DNA from: Xylophilus sp. GOD-11R
GTDB taxonomy: Bacteria > Pseudomonadota > Gammaproteobacteria > Burkholderiales > Burkholderiaceae_C
DNA length: 64,000 nucleotides
Reading direction: 5' to 3'
NCBI RefSeq assembly: GCF_033546935.1
Contig: NZ_CP137854.1
Coordinates: 4,588,001-4,652,000, forward strand
The notes beneath the pieces are model-generated. The model saw only the letters and a program-made list of their open reading frames with translations, did no database searches and was not told where the DNA came from. This document shows positions 44,628 through 53,201 of the stretch, piece by piece. The position numbers and the translations under genes were made by a program. How positions within the stretch are numbered: the first letter of the stretch is position 1; each line of letters opens with the position of its first letter.

Positions 44628-44700
44628 TTACCGCGGGTCTGGGGGCGCGCAAGCCCCCAGCTCCACCCTACGAACCAGTAGAAGAAAAGAAAAAAGAAGA
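44628..44700. repeat. Right arm of the inverted repeat, part 2
   Basis: TTACCGCGGGTCTGGGGGCG and the following CCCCCAGCTCCACC with purine tails are the reverse complement of the start of the left arm (42771-42836). This segment continues the arm interrupted at 43403. Joining 43403 to 44628 restores GAAAG-TTACCGCGGG; the left arm has GAAAG-TCACCGCGGG at the same place. The DNA from 44700 to about 44880 is C/A-rich and shows no gene. Confidence 0.75.
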
Positions 44701-44891
44701 GCCCGCTCAGCAAAAGACCACCCCCCCAAATCGACCCCCCGCAGAGAAAAGAACAAGAGCCAAGAGCGGCAGCCCAACGCCGCACCAAGAGGGTGACCCG
44801 CCCCCACCAGCGCAACAAATCGGTGCGCTCCTCAGCACCGAATCACCAATAAAAACCCCGCTCCCAAGCGAAAAGCCCAACCCGATCACAG

Positions 44892-44903
44892 TTGGTATAC
44901 CAA
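44892..44903. promoter_or_regulatory. Candidate GntR/FadR-type operator
   Basis: TTGGTATACCAA is a perfect 12-base palindrome 87-98 bases upstream of the ABC receptor gene. GntR regulators of the FadR/FCD branch often recognise sites centred on GTATAC or TGGTATACCA. The regulator gene at 48810 is in the same operon, so autoregulation through this site is likely. Confidence 0.55.
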
Positions 44904-44989
44904 TGGCATGCATCCTGCATTCCACCGGTCGACGGCGCTAACCCGAAGCCCAGCGCCGCCCCAAAACCCAACCACTCGCGGAACCGTTC

Positions 44990-46039
44990 ATGAAGAGCAA
45001 ATTGCAAAAGCTGGCCAGCGCCCTGGCCGCCGCCACCGTCCTGATGGCTGCCGCCACCCAGGCCGCCGAACTGAACTTCGCCAGCGGCGGCGGCGCCTAC
45101 CAGGCCGCCATCCGCGACGCCTGGCTCAAGCCCTTCAGCAAGGAAACCGGCATCAAGATCAACGAGGACACCGACCCGCAGGTCGCCAAGATCAAGGCCA
45201 TGATCGACACCAAGTCGGTCGCCTGGGACGTCACCAGCCAGAACAGCGCCCGCCTGGCGCGCGGCGTGAAGCTCGGCGTGTTCGAGAAGATCACCCCCGA
45301 CATGGTCGACCAGAAGAACGTGATTCCCGGCGCCCGCAACGACTACGGCGTGCCCACCGAGATCTTCGCCACCAACATCGGCTTCTCCACCAAGGCCTTC
45401 CCCGCCGGCAAGCCGCAGCCATCGACCTTCGCCGACTTCTGGGACGTGACCAAGTTCCCCGGCAAGCGCACCCTGCAGGACGACCCGTCCACCGTGCTCG
45501 AAGCCGCGCTCATCGCCGACGGCGTGCCGCCGGCAGACGTCTACAAGGTGCTGGCCACCCCCGCCGGCGTGGACCGCGCGATGAAGCAGATCGAGAAGAT
45601 CAAGCCGCACATCGCCATGTGGTGGAAGAACGGCGCCGAGCCGGTCAATGCCCTGGGCAGCGGCGAAGTGGTGATGGCGCTCGGCTGGAACGGCCGCTTC
45701 CAGGCCGGCATGGATTCGGGCCTGCCCATCTCCATGGGCTGGGGCGACTCGGTCGCGCAGGTGGGCTACATGGCGCTGGTCAAGGGCGCGGAACACCGCG
45801 AAGAAGCGATCAAGCTGCTGAACTTCATCACGGTGCCCAAGAACCAGGCCGAGTTCAGCAAGTACATCGCCTACGGTCCGACGACCGAGCTGGCGTTCCC
45901 GATGATCGACGAGGCCCGCAAGCAGCGCCTGCCTTCCACGCCCGAGCGCCTGAAGCGCGCGATCTTCATGGACTCGGAGTTCTGGGAGAAGAACGGCCCG
46001 GCGATCGTCGAGCGCTACAACGCGATCCGCGCCCGCTGA
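44990..46039 (+). CDS. ABC transporter periplasmic receptor, polyamine (PotD) type
   Basis: A 349-residue periplasmic binding protein with a signal peptide of about 25 residues (cleavage after ATQAA-EL). The mature part begins LNFASGGGAYQAAIRDAWLK, typical of the PotD/AfuA-like spermidine/putrescine receptor group, and carries DVTSQNSARL and PTEIFATNIGFSTKAF. The ligand need not be a polyamine, because this group includes receptors for opines and other amino compounds. It is the first gene of the operon with the fused permease, ATPase, GntR regulator and two catabolic enzymes. Confidence 0.88.
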   Translation: MKSKLQKLASALAAATVLMAAATQAAELNFASGGGAYQAAIRDAWLKPFSKETGIKINEDTDPQVAKIKAMIDTKSVAWDVTSQNSARLARGVKLGVFEKITPDMVDQKNVIPGARNDYGVPTEIFATNIGFSTKAFPAGKPQPSTFADFWDVTKFPGKRTLQDDPSTVLEAALIADGVPPADVYKVLATPAGVDRAMKQIEKIKPHIAMWWKNGAEPVNALGSGEVVMALGWNGRFQAGMDSGLPISMGWGDSVAQVGYMALVKGAEHREEAIKLLNFITVPKNQAEFSKYIAYGPTTELAFPMIDEARKQRLPSTPERLKRAIFMDSEFWEKNGPAIVERYNAIRAR

Positions 46040-46061
46040 TCCCCCACGGCGACGACGCTCC

Positions 46062-47765
46062 ATGAACAGCACCGCCCTTCCCCTGGCACCGTCCGCGACG
46101 GCCGGCGCCGCAGCGAGCCGGCCGCGCCGGTGGAACCGCGCGGCGCTGCTCGCCGCTGCGCCGCTGCTGGTATTTCTGCTGCTCTTCTTCGTCGGGCCCA
46201 TCGCGGGCCTGATGAAGGAAGGCTTCTTCCAGGACGGCCAGCCCAGCCTGGCCCATTTCCACCACATGCTCGATGCGCCGATCTACCGCATCGTGCTGGG
46301 CAACACCTTCACCATCGCGATCGCGGTCACGCTGTCGTGCGTGGTGATGAGCTACCCGCTGGCCTACCTCATGGCCAGCGTCAGCCCGCGCATCGCGCGG
46401 CTGCTGTTCTTCGCGGTACTGCTGCCCTTCTGGTCGAGTGCGCTGGTGCGCACCTCGGCGTGGATCGCGCTGCTGGGCAAGAACGGCCCGCTCAACGCGC
46501 TGCTGACCGGCGTCGGCTTCATCGACCAGCCGATCGCCTTTCTCTACAACTTCACCGGCGTGATGATCGGCATGACCCATGTGCTCATGCCCTTCGTGGT
46601 GCTGCCGCTCTACGCCTCCTTCCGCGCACTCGACGGCACGCTGGTGCAGGCCGCGCAGAGCCTGGGCGCGCGCTCGGTGGCCATCTTCTGCAAGGTGGTG
46701 CTGCCGCTGACCAGCCCCGGCGTGGTGGCCGGCGGCATCATCGTCTTCATGAACGCGGTGGGCTACTACATCACGCCCTCGCTCATGGGCGGACCGGGCC
46801 AGCGCATGGTGGCCGAGCTGATCTCGCACAACATCACCGAGGAGCTCGACTGGGGTCTGGCCGGCGCGCTGTCGGGCGTGCTGCTGGTGACGGTGCTGGC
46901 GTCGATGTGGCTGTTCAACCGCCTGTTCGGGCTCGACAAGCTGATCAGCGGCTCCGGCGGCAAGGGCAGCGCCCAGGCCGTGGCCCGCCGCACACCGGGT
47001 GGCCGGGTGAGCGCGGTGGCGGGCATCGCCTGCGCGATCTTCCTGGTGCTGCCGATCCTCATCGTGGTGCCGATGAGCTTCGGCACCTCGGAGTTCCCGA
47101 TGTTTCCGCCCGCCCACTACGGCCTGCGCTGGTATGAAAACTTCTTCGAGGAATCGAAGTGGATGAACGCCTTCTTCTCGAGCATGAAGGTGGGCCTGGC
47201 GGTGACCGCGCTGGCCACGCTGCTGGGCACCAGCGCGGCCATCGGCGTGCACAAGATGAAGTCGTCCTTCGCCGGCTGGCTCGACGCGCTGTTCGTCATT
47301 CCGATGGCGGTGCCGGCCATCGTGACCGCCGTCGCGCTGTTCTACCTGACCGCGCCGCTGGGCTGGCTGGCCAACTCGGTGGCGGTGATCCTGGGCCACA
47401 CGGTGCTGGCCGCGCCTTATGTCTACATCACCGTGCGCGCCGCCTTGCGCAGCTTCGACTCCAGCCTGGAACTGGCCGCGCTCGGCCTGGGCGCGAGCTG
47501 GCCGACGATGTTCCGCCTGGTGATGCTGCCGGCGCTGCTGCCGAGCCTGATTGGCGGCGCGGTCTTCGCGTTCGTCACCTCCTTCGACGACGTGGTGATG
47601 GCGCTGTTCCTCACCACCATCCGCAACCGCACCCTGCCCAAGCTGATGTACGAGGGCGTGCGCAACGACTTCGATCCGACGGTGATCTCGGCCTCGTGCC
47701 TGCTGATCGCCGCCACCGCCCTGATCCTGCTGGCCAATCTGCTGCTGCGCCGCAAGAACCCCTGA
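46062..47765 (+). CDS. Fused ABC permease (PotB-PotC type)
   Basis: A 567-residue membrane protein with two complete permease domains in one chain, at about residues 20-300 and 320-567; they are usually two separate genes (potB and potC). Each half has about six membrane helices and its own EAA loop for the ATPase, QAAQSLGARSVAIFCKVVLP near residue 200 and LAALGLGASWPTMFRLVMLP near residue 480. The ATPase gene follows after seven bases. The fusion fixes a 1:1 ratio of the two halves. Confidence 0.9.
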   Translation: MNSTALPLAPSATAGAAASRPRRWNRAALLAAAPLLVFLLLFFVGPIAGLMKEGFFQDGQPSLAHFHHMLDAPIYRIVLGNTFTIAIAVTLSCVVMSYPLAYLMASVSPRIARLLFFAVLLPFWSSALVRTSAWIALLGKNGPLNALLTGVGFIDQPIAFLYNFTGVMIGMTHVLMPFVVLPLYASFRALDGTLVQAAQSLGARSVAIFCKVVLPLTSPGVVAGGIIVFMNAVGYYITPSLMGGPGQRMVAELISHNITEELDWGLAGALSGVLLVTVLASMWLFNRLFGLDKLISGSGGKGSAQAVARRTPGGRVSAVAGIACAIFLVLPILIVVPMSFGTSEFPMFPPAHYGLRWYENFFEESKWMNAFFSSMKVGLAVTALATLLGTSAAIGVHKMKSSFAGWLDALFVIPMAVPAIVTAVALFYLTAPLGWLANSVAVILGHTVLAAPYVYITVRAALRSFDSSLELAALGLGASWPTMFRLVMLPALLPSLIGGAVFAFVTSFDDVVMALFLTTIRNRTLPKLMYEGVRNDFDPTVISASCLLIAATALILLANLLLRRKNP

Positions 47766-47772
47766 GCCCGAC

Positions 47773-48813
47773 ATGAACGCATCCACCACCCACGCGTCGC
47801 CCCAAGCCCGGAATCCGCGCCCCGAGCGCCAAGGCAAGGACCTGGTGCTGACCGGCATCCGCAAGTCCTATGGCAAGACCCTGGCGCTGCCCGAGGTCGA
47901 CCTGTCGGTCGCCCGCGGCGAGTTCTGCACCCTGCTCGGCGCCTCGGGCTCGGGCAAGACCACGCTGCTGAAGATCATCGCGGGCTTCGAGGCGCCTGAC
48001 ACCGGCGCGGTGCGCATCGCCGGCCGCGACGTGACCCGCACGCCCATCGCCGATCGCAACATCGGCATGGTGTTCCAGAACTACGCGCTGTTCCCGCACA
48101 TGACGGTGTTCGACAACGTGGCCTTCGCGCTGCGCATGCGCAAGCTCAACCACGAGGACGTGCGCCGCAAGGTCGGCGAGGCGCTGGAACTGGTCAGCAT
48201 GAACACGCTGGCCGACCGGCTGCCGGGCGCCCTCTCCGGCGGCCAGCAGCAACGCGCGGCCCTGGCCCGCGCGCTGGTGTTCACGCCCGACATCCTGCTG
48301 ATGGACGAACCGCTCGGCGCGCTCGACAAGAACCTGCGCCAGGCGATCCAACTGCAGCTCAAGAAGCTGCACCACGACCTGGGCCTGACGGTCGTCTTCG
48401 TGACCCACGACCAGGACGAGGCGATGAACCTGTCGGACCGCATCGTCATCATGGAACAGGGCCGCATCGTGGAAGCCGGCGCGCCCGAGGCGCTGTACCG
48501 CCGTCCCGGGTCGGCCTTCGTCGCCGGCTTTTTGGGTGAATGCAACTTCGTCGACCAGGGACCGCGCCGGCTCGCCGTGCGGCCCGAACATGTGCGCCTG
48601 GGCGCCGCGCTGCAACCGGCCGACCTGCGCCACGAAGGCCGGGTACTCGCCGCCACCTTCTGCGGCCTGCATTGGAAGGTGTTCATCGAGTCGCAGGACC
48701 GCACCGTCGTGGCCTACGCGCCCACCGGCCTGGCCGAAGCCGAGCGCCGCCCGGGCCAGGCGCTGGCCTGGGGCTTCCATGCCGACGACGCGATGGAGTT
48801 CGCCGCCGCATGA
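47773..48813 (+). CDS. ABC transporter ATP-binding protein (PotA type)
   Basis: A 346-residue ATPase with Walker A GASGSGKTT at about residues 57-65, signature LSGGQQQRAALARAL at about 155-169, Walker B DILLMDEPLGALD at about 175-187 and a C-terminal TOBE-like domain. It powers the importer formed with the receptor and the fused permease. Its stop codon overlaps the ATG of the GntR gene, so the regulator is translationally coupled. Confidence 0.92.
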   Translation: MNASTTHASPQARNPRPERQGKDLVLTGIRKSYGKTLALPEVDLSVARGEFCTLLGASGSGKTTLLKIIAGFEAPDTGAVRIAGRDVTRTPIADRNIGMVFQNYALFPHMTVFDNVAFALRMRKLNHEDVRRKVGEALELVSMNTLADRLPGALSGGQQQRAALARALVFTPDILLMDEPLGALDKNLRQAIQLQLKKLHHDLGLTVVFVTHDQDEAMNLSDRIVIMEQGRIVEAGAPEALYRRPGSAFVAGFLGECNFVDQGPRRLAVRPEHVRLGAALQPADLRHEGRVLAATFCGLHWKVFIESQDRTVVAYAPTGLAEAERRPGQALAWGFHADDAMEFAAA

Positions 48814-49538
48814 CGACCGCGATCAACGCGACGGCCGCAATCAACGCAAGCCCGGCGACCTCCCGCACCGCGCGCGTCGACGACCTCGCCCCGCCCGCTG
48901 CCAGCGAATCGCCGGACCTCGCCGACGAGGCCTATCACGCGCTGCTGGAGATGATCCAGCTCGGCCGCCTCACCGCCGACCGGCCGCTGCAGGAACGCGC
49001 GCTCGCCGCCACCCTCGGCATCTCGCGCACCCCGCTGCGCGAGGCCATGAGCCGGCTGATCGGCGGCGGCTTCGCGGTGCGCACCGCGCGCGGCCAGCTG
49101 ATGGTGCGCGAGCCCACGCTGCGCCAGTACCTGGAGATCCTGCAGATGCGCACCCTGCTCGAAGGCGAGGCCGCCGCCTCGGCCGCGACACGCATCGACG
49201 CCCAGGTCGCACGGTCGGTCATCGCCCAGCTCGAAGCGCACCGCGCCGCCGGCGACACCGGCAAGGACGAGAATCACCGCATCGACAACCTGGTGCACGA
49301 CACCATCGCCCAGGCCAGCGGCAACCAGCTGATGGCCCGCACCATCCACGACCTGCGCATCAAGGCCCGCACCTTCGACCAGAACGGCGCGCCCGACCGC
49401 TTCGGGCCCGGCATCGAAGAGCACATCGTGCTGTTGCAGGCCCTCATCGCCCGCGACCCCGAAAGCGCCCGCAGTGCCATGCGACGCCACCTCGAAAGCG
49501 CACGCGCCGGCCTGGTCGCGCGCCACACCAGCCTCTGA
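48810..49538 (+). CDS. GntR-family regulator with FCD domain
   Basis: A 242-residue regulator. A variable 35-residue N-terminus precedes the winged helix (DEAYHALLEMIQLGRL, then LQERALAATLGISRTPLREA), and the helical FCD ligand-binding domain follows (HRIDNLVHDTIAQASGN carries likely metal/ligand residues). Its ATG overlaps the ATPase stop codon (ATGA). The likely operator is the palindrome at 44892 in front of the operon. The ligand is presumably a substrate or intermediate of the encoded pathway. Confidence 0.88.
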   Translation: MTTAINATAAINASPATSRTARVDDLAPPAASESPDLADEAYHALLEMIQLGRLTADRPLQERALAATLGISRTPLREAMSRLIGGGFAVRTARGQLMVREPTLRQYLEILQMRTLLEGEAAASAATRIDAQVARSVIAQLEAHRAAGDTGKDENHRIDNLVHDTIAQASGNQLMARTIHDLRIKARTFDQNGAPDRFGPGIEEHIVLLQALIARDPESARSAMRRHLESARAGLVARHTSL

Positions 49539-49560
49539 CCCGATTCACCGCCCCCGCACC

Positions 49561-50532
49561 ATGAACAGCACCGCAAACCGCATCGACGAAAGCGCCTCCG
49601 GCGTCTACATCATCTCGGCCACGCCCTTCACCGACGATGGCGCGCTCGACCTCGACAGCACCGACAGCCTGGTCGACTTCTACCTCGACAAGGGCGTCTC
49701 CGGCATGACCATCCTGGGCATGATGGGCGAGGCGCCCAAGCTCACCGACGAGGAGTCGCGGCTGTTCACCCAGCGCGTGCTGCGCCGGGTCGCCGGCCGG
49801 GTGCCGGTGATCGTCGGCGTGAGCCATGCCGCGCATCAGCAGGTCGAGCGCATGGCGCGCATGTCCATGGACCTGGGCGCCGCCGGCGTCATGCTCGCGC
49901 CCACGCCCGGCCTGCGCACCGACGACCAGGTCTATGGCTACTACGCCAGTGTGATCCGCCTGCTCGGGCCCGACGTGCCGGTCTGCCTGCAGGACTTTCC
50001 GCAGAGCACCGGCACTTGGACCTCGGTGGAGGTGGTCAACCGCCTGGTCGACGAGTTCGCGCAGGTGGTCATGTTCAAGCACGAGGACCTGCCGGGCCTG
50101 AAGAAGCTCTCGCAGATCCGCCGCCAGGGCGAGCCCGCCGGGCGCCGCCGGCTGAGCATTCTGGTAGGCAACGGCGGGCTGTTCCTGCCGCAGGAGATGC
50201 TGCGCGGCGCCGACGGCGCCATGACCGGCTTCGCCTATCCGGAAATGCTGGTGCAGGTCTGCGCGCTGTTCGCCCAGGGCAAGCCCAACGAGGCTGAAGA
50301 CCTGTTCGACCTGTACCTGCCGCTGCTGCGCCACGAGTTCCAGTACGGCATCGGACTGGCGCTGCGCAAGGAAACCCTGCGCCGCCGTGGCGCGATCCGC
50401 AGCGCCTACGTTCGCCGCCCCGGCCCGGTGCTGGACGCCACCGACCTGGCCGAGCTGCAGCGCCTGACCGACCGGCTCGAAGCGCGCCTGGCGCAGCGCG
50501 CCGCTTCGGCCGAACTGGTGAAAGCGGCCTGA
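49561..50532 (+). CDS. Dihydrodipicolinate synthase-family aldolase/lyase
   Basis: A 323-residue DapA-superfamily TIM-barrel protein. MMGEAPKLTDEE at about residues 56-67 is the carboxylate-binding turn, and the Schiff-base lysine is in QVVMFKHEDLPG near residue 166. Members include dihydrodipicolinate synthase, N-acetylneuraminate lyase and ketoacid aldolases or hydratases that work on pyruvate-derived substrates. Its place in an operon with an importer and a D-acylamino-acid deacylase argues for a catabolic lyase rather than lysine biosynthesis. The start at 49561 is 22 bases after the GntR stop. Confidence 0.85.
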   Translation: MNSTANRIDESASGVYIISATPFTDDGALDLDSTDSLVDFYLDKGVSGMTILGMMGEAPKLTDEESRLFTQRVLRRVAGRVPVIVGVSHAAHQQVERMARMSMDLGAAGVMLAPTPGLRTDDQVYGYYASVIRLLGPDVPVCLQDFPQSTGTWTSVEVVNRLVDEFAQVVMFKHEDLPGLKKLSQIRRQGEPAGRRRLSILVGNGGLFLPQEMLRGADGAMTGFAYPEMLVQVCALFAQGKPNEAEDLFDLYLPLLRHEFQYGIGLALRKETLRRRGAIRSAYVRRPGPVLDATDLAELQRLTDRLEARLAQRAASAELVKAA

Positions 50533-50536
50533 CGCC

Positions 50537-51982
50537 ATGGCCACCATCGCCCCACAGGAATTCGATCTCGTCATCGCCGGTGCCACCGTGGTCGACGGCA
50601 GCGGCGCGCCAGGCTTCGTCGCCGATGTCGGCATCGCCGACGGCCGCATCGCCGCCGTCGGCGCCCTGCCCACCGCCGGCCGCGAGCGCCTGAACGCCGC
50701 CGGCCGGGTGCTGGCGCCCGGCTTCATCGACGTGCACACCCACGACGACCGCGCCCTGCTCACGCCGGGCGCCATGGACGCCAAGCTCTCGCAAGGTGTG
50801 ACCACGGTGGTCACCGGCAACTGCGGCCTGAGCCTGGCGCCGGGCGCGGTGCGCGGCGCCATTCCGCCGCCGCTGGACCTGATCGCCACGCCCGAGTGGC
50901 TGCGTTTTCCGCGCTTCGCCGACTACCTGCAGGCGATCGACGCCGAGGGGGCCGCCGTCAACGCCGTCTGCCTGGTCGGCCATCTGAGCCTGCGCGCCAA
51001 CACCATGGACCAGTTGGAGCGCACCGCCACGCCCGCCGAATGCGACGCGATGCAGCGGCTGCTGGCCGACGCGCTGGACGCCGGCGCCTGGGGCCTGTCG
51101 ACCGGCACCTTCTACCCACCGGCCCGGCACGCCAGCACCGACGAGATCGTGGCCGTGGGCGAGCCGCTGCGTGCGCACGGCGCGCTCTACGCCACGCACA
51201 TGCGCAACGAGGCCGAGAAGGTGCTCGATGCGCTCGACGAAACCTTCGAGATCGGCCGCCGCCTGGGCGTGCGGGTGCTCATCTCGCACCACAAGCTCGC
51301 GGGTGTGGCCAACCACGGCCGCTCGGTGGAGACGCTCAAGCGCATCGCCGCGGCCATGGAAAAGCAGCCGGTGTCGATCGACTGCTACCCCTACAACGCC
51401 TCCTCGACCGTGCTGCGGCCGGAGTTCGTGGCGCGTGCCTCGTCGGTGCTGGTGAGCTGGTCGACCACCATGCCGCAGCATGCCGGCCGCGCCCTGGCCG
51501 ACATCGCCCGCGAGATGGGCTGCAGCGACGAGCAGGCCGCCGAGCGGCTGATGCCCGCCGGCGCCATCTATTTCATGATGGACGAGGCCGATGTGCGGCG
51601 GATCCTGGCGTTCCCCAAGACCATGGTCGGCTCCGACGGCATGCCGCACGACGAGCACCCGCATCCCCGGTTGTGGGGCACCTTCCCGCGCGTGCTCGGG
51701 CACTACGCCCGCGAGGAGAAGCTCTTCAGCCTGGAACTCGCGGTGCACAAGATGAGCGGCCTCACCGCGCAGGAACTCGGCCTGCCGGGCCGTGGCCTGA
51801 TCGCGCCGGGCCATGCCGCCGACCTGGTGATGTTCGACCCGGCCACGGTGGGCGACCGCGCCACCTTCGCCGACCCACGCGCGCTCAGTGCCGGCATCGA
51901 CCGGGTGTGGGTCAACGGCCGCACCGCCTTTGCCGACGGCGCGGCGCAGGACGTGCACGCCGGCCGCGTGCTGCGCCGCTGA
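50537..51982 (+). CDS. N-acyl-D-amino-acid deacylase (D-aminoacylase)
   Basis: A 481-residue amidohydrolase-superfamily enzyme. GFIDVHTHDD at about residues 62-71 gives the HxH metal ligands. LSQGVTTVVTGNCGLS holds the metal-bridging cysteine, ISHHKLAG a later His, and GSDGMPHDEHPHPR the catalytic Asp. These are the D-aminoacylase motifs. The enzyme removes the acyl group from N-acyl-D-amino acids. With the importer and DapA-like gene upstream (4-base gap) it forms a route for uptake and breakdown of an acylated amino compound. Confidence 0.9.
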   Translation: MATIAPQEFDLVIAGATVVDGSGAPGFVADVGIADGRIAAVGALPTAGRERLNAAGRVLAPGFIDVHTHDDRALLTPGAMDAKLSQGVTTVVTGNCGLSLAPGAVRGAIPPPLDLIATPEWLRFPRFADYLQAIDAEGAAVNAVCLVGHLSLRANTMDQLERTATPAECDAMQRLLADALDAGAWGLSTGTFYPPARHASTDEIVAVGEPLRAHGALYATHMRNEAEKVLDALDETFEIGRRLGVRVLISHHKLAGVANHGRSVETLKRIAAAMEKQPVSIDCYPYNASSTVLRPEFVARASSVLVSWSTTMPQHAGRALADIAREMGCSDEQAAERLMPAGAIYFMMDEADVRRILAFPKTMVGSDGMPHDEHPHPRLWGTFPRVLGHYAREEKLFSLELAVHKMSGLTAQELGLPGRGLIAPGHAADLVMFDPATVGDRATFADPRALSAGIDRVWVNGRTAFADGAAQDVHAGRVLRR

Positions 51983-52002
51983 AGCACGGCCCGTACAGGG
52001 TC

Positions 52003-53103
52003 TTACTGCGCCACGCGGTAGCGTTCCAGCCAGTGTGCGTACGGCGCCGGCAGCAGCCAGGTGGGCTTGTCCTGCTGCAGCTGCATCGCCGCCTGCGAAG
52101 GCCAGTGCGGATTGGCCAGGTGGGCGCGGCCGATCATGACCAGGTCCATCTTGCCGTCGGCCACCGCCTGGTTGGCGATGGCCGGCGAGTCGATGCCCCA
52201 CGACGACGCCACCGGCAGGCCGGTCTCGCGCGCCACCCGCTCGGCGATCGGCGCCAGGAAGGCCGGTCCCCAGGGAATCGCGGTGCCCGGAAACGAGAAA
52301 CCCACGCTCACGTTGAGCAGGTCCAGCCCTTCACGCCGGAAGCCCTTCACCAGCTCGATCGATTCCTGCAGCGTCTGCTCGTCGCGTCCGTCGTACTCGA
52401 TCACGCCGAAACGCGCGGTCAGCGGCAGGCGCTCGGGCCACACCTCGCGCACCGCCGCCAGCGTTTCGAGCAGGAAGCGCGAGCGGCCTTCCAGGCTGCC
52501 GCCATAGGCGTCGTCGCGCTGGTTGGTCTGCGCCGAGAAGAAGGTCTGCGCCAGGTAGCCGTGCGCGAAATGCAGCTCCAGCCATTCGAAGCCGGCGTCG
52601 CGCGCGCGGCGCGCGGCAGCCACGAAATCGGCCTTCACGCGGGCGATGTCCTCCAGCGTCATCGCCTCGGGCACCTGCGGCAGGTTGGCACCGTAGGCCA
52701 CGGCCGAAGGCGCGATCGTGGTCCAGCCGGCCGGGTCGCCCGGGGCGATGTGGTCGTCGCCCTCCCAAGGCTTGTGGGCGCTGGCCTTGCGGCCGGCGTG
52801 CCCGATCTGGATGCCCGGCACCGCACCGGCGGCCTTGATGCTGGCCGCGACCCGGGCCAGGCCTTCGGCCTGCGCGTCGTTCCAGATGCCCAGGCAACCC
52901 GGCGTGATCCGGCCCTCGGGCGACACGCCGGTCGCCTCGACGATCACCAGCCCGGCGCCGCCGCGCGCCAGGCTGGGGTAGTGCACGAAATGCCAGTCGT
53001 TGACCAGGCCGTCGACGGCGCTGTACTGGCACATCGGCGGCACCACGATGCGGTTGCGCAGGCTGACGTCCTTGAGCTTGAACTCGGAAAAGAGATGGGG
53101 CAC
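52003..53103 (-). CDS. NADH:flavin oxidoreductase, old yellow enzyme (YqjM-like)
   Basis: A 366-residue FMN enzyme of the YqjM-type OYE class. PPMCQYSA at about residues 22-29 carries the redox-tuning Cys, QIGHAGRKAS at about 98-107 the active-site region, and FAHGYLAQTFFSAQTNQRDD then AYGGS the catalytic and FMN-binding block. Such enzymes reduce activated C=C bonds (enals, enones, quinones) with NAD(P)H. The gene is divergent from the LysR gene at 53200 and is its likely target. It converges on the deacylase gene with a 20-base gap. Confidence 0.92.
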   Translation of the reverse strand: MPHLFSEFKLKDVSLRNRIVVPPMCQYSAVDGLVNDWHFVHYPSLARGGAGLVIVEATGVSPEGRITPGCLGIWNDAQAEGLARVAASIKAAGAVPGIQIGHAGRKASAHKPWEGDDHIAPGDPAGWTTIAPSAVAYGANLPQVPEAMTLEDIARVKADFVAAARRARDAGFEWLELHFAHGYLAQTFFSAQTNQRDDAYGGSLEGRSRFLLETLAAVREVWPERLPLTARFGVIEYDGRDEQTLQESIELVKGFRREGLDLLNVSVGFSFPGTAIPWGPAFLAPIAERVARETGLPVASSWGIDSPAIANQAVADGKMDLVMIGRAHLANPHWPSQAAMQLQQDKPTWLLPAPYAHWLERYRVAQ

Positions 53104-53178
53104 GGGTAAACCAGAAGAGTGAAACGAGGCTGGCCAGTCTAGGCAGCCGTAGTCATAATGAAAACCATCAACTCCTTA

Positions 53179-53201
53179 TTACTTCGATAAGACTTCGTAA
53201 T
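53179..53201. promoter_or_regulatory. Possible LysR site between OYE and lysR genes
   Basis: ATTAC (53178-53182) and GTAAT (53197-53201) form an interrupted inverted repeat with a 14-base spacer in the A/T-rich gap between the divergent OYE and LysR genes. It reaches the lysR start codon. The position fits autoregulation; the match to a LysR T-N11-A site is loose. Confidence 0.35.
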
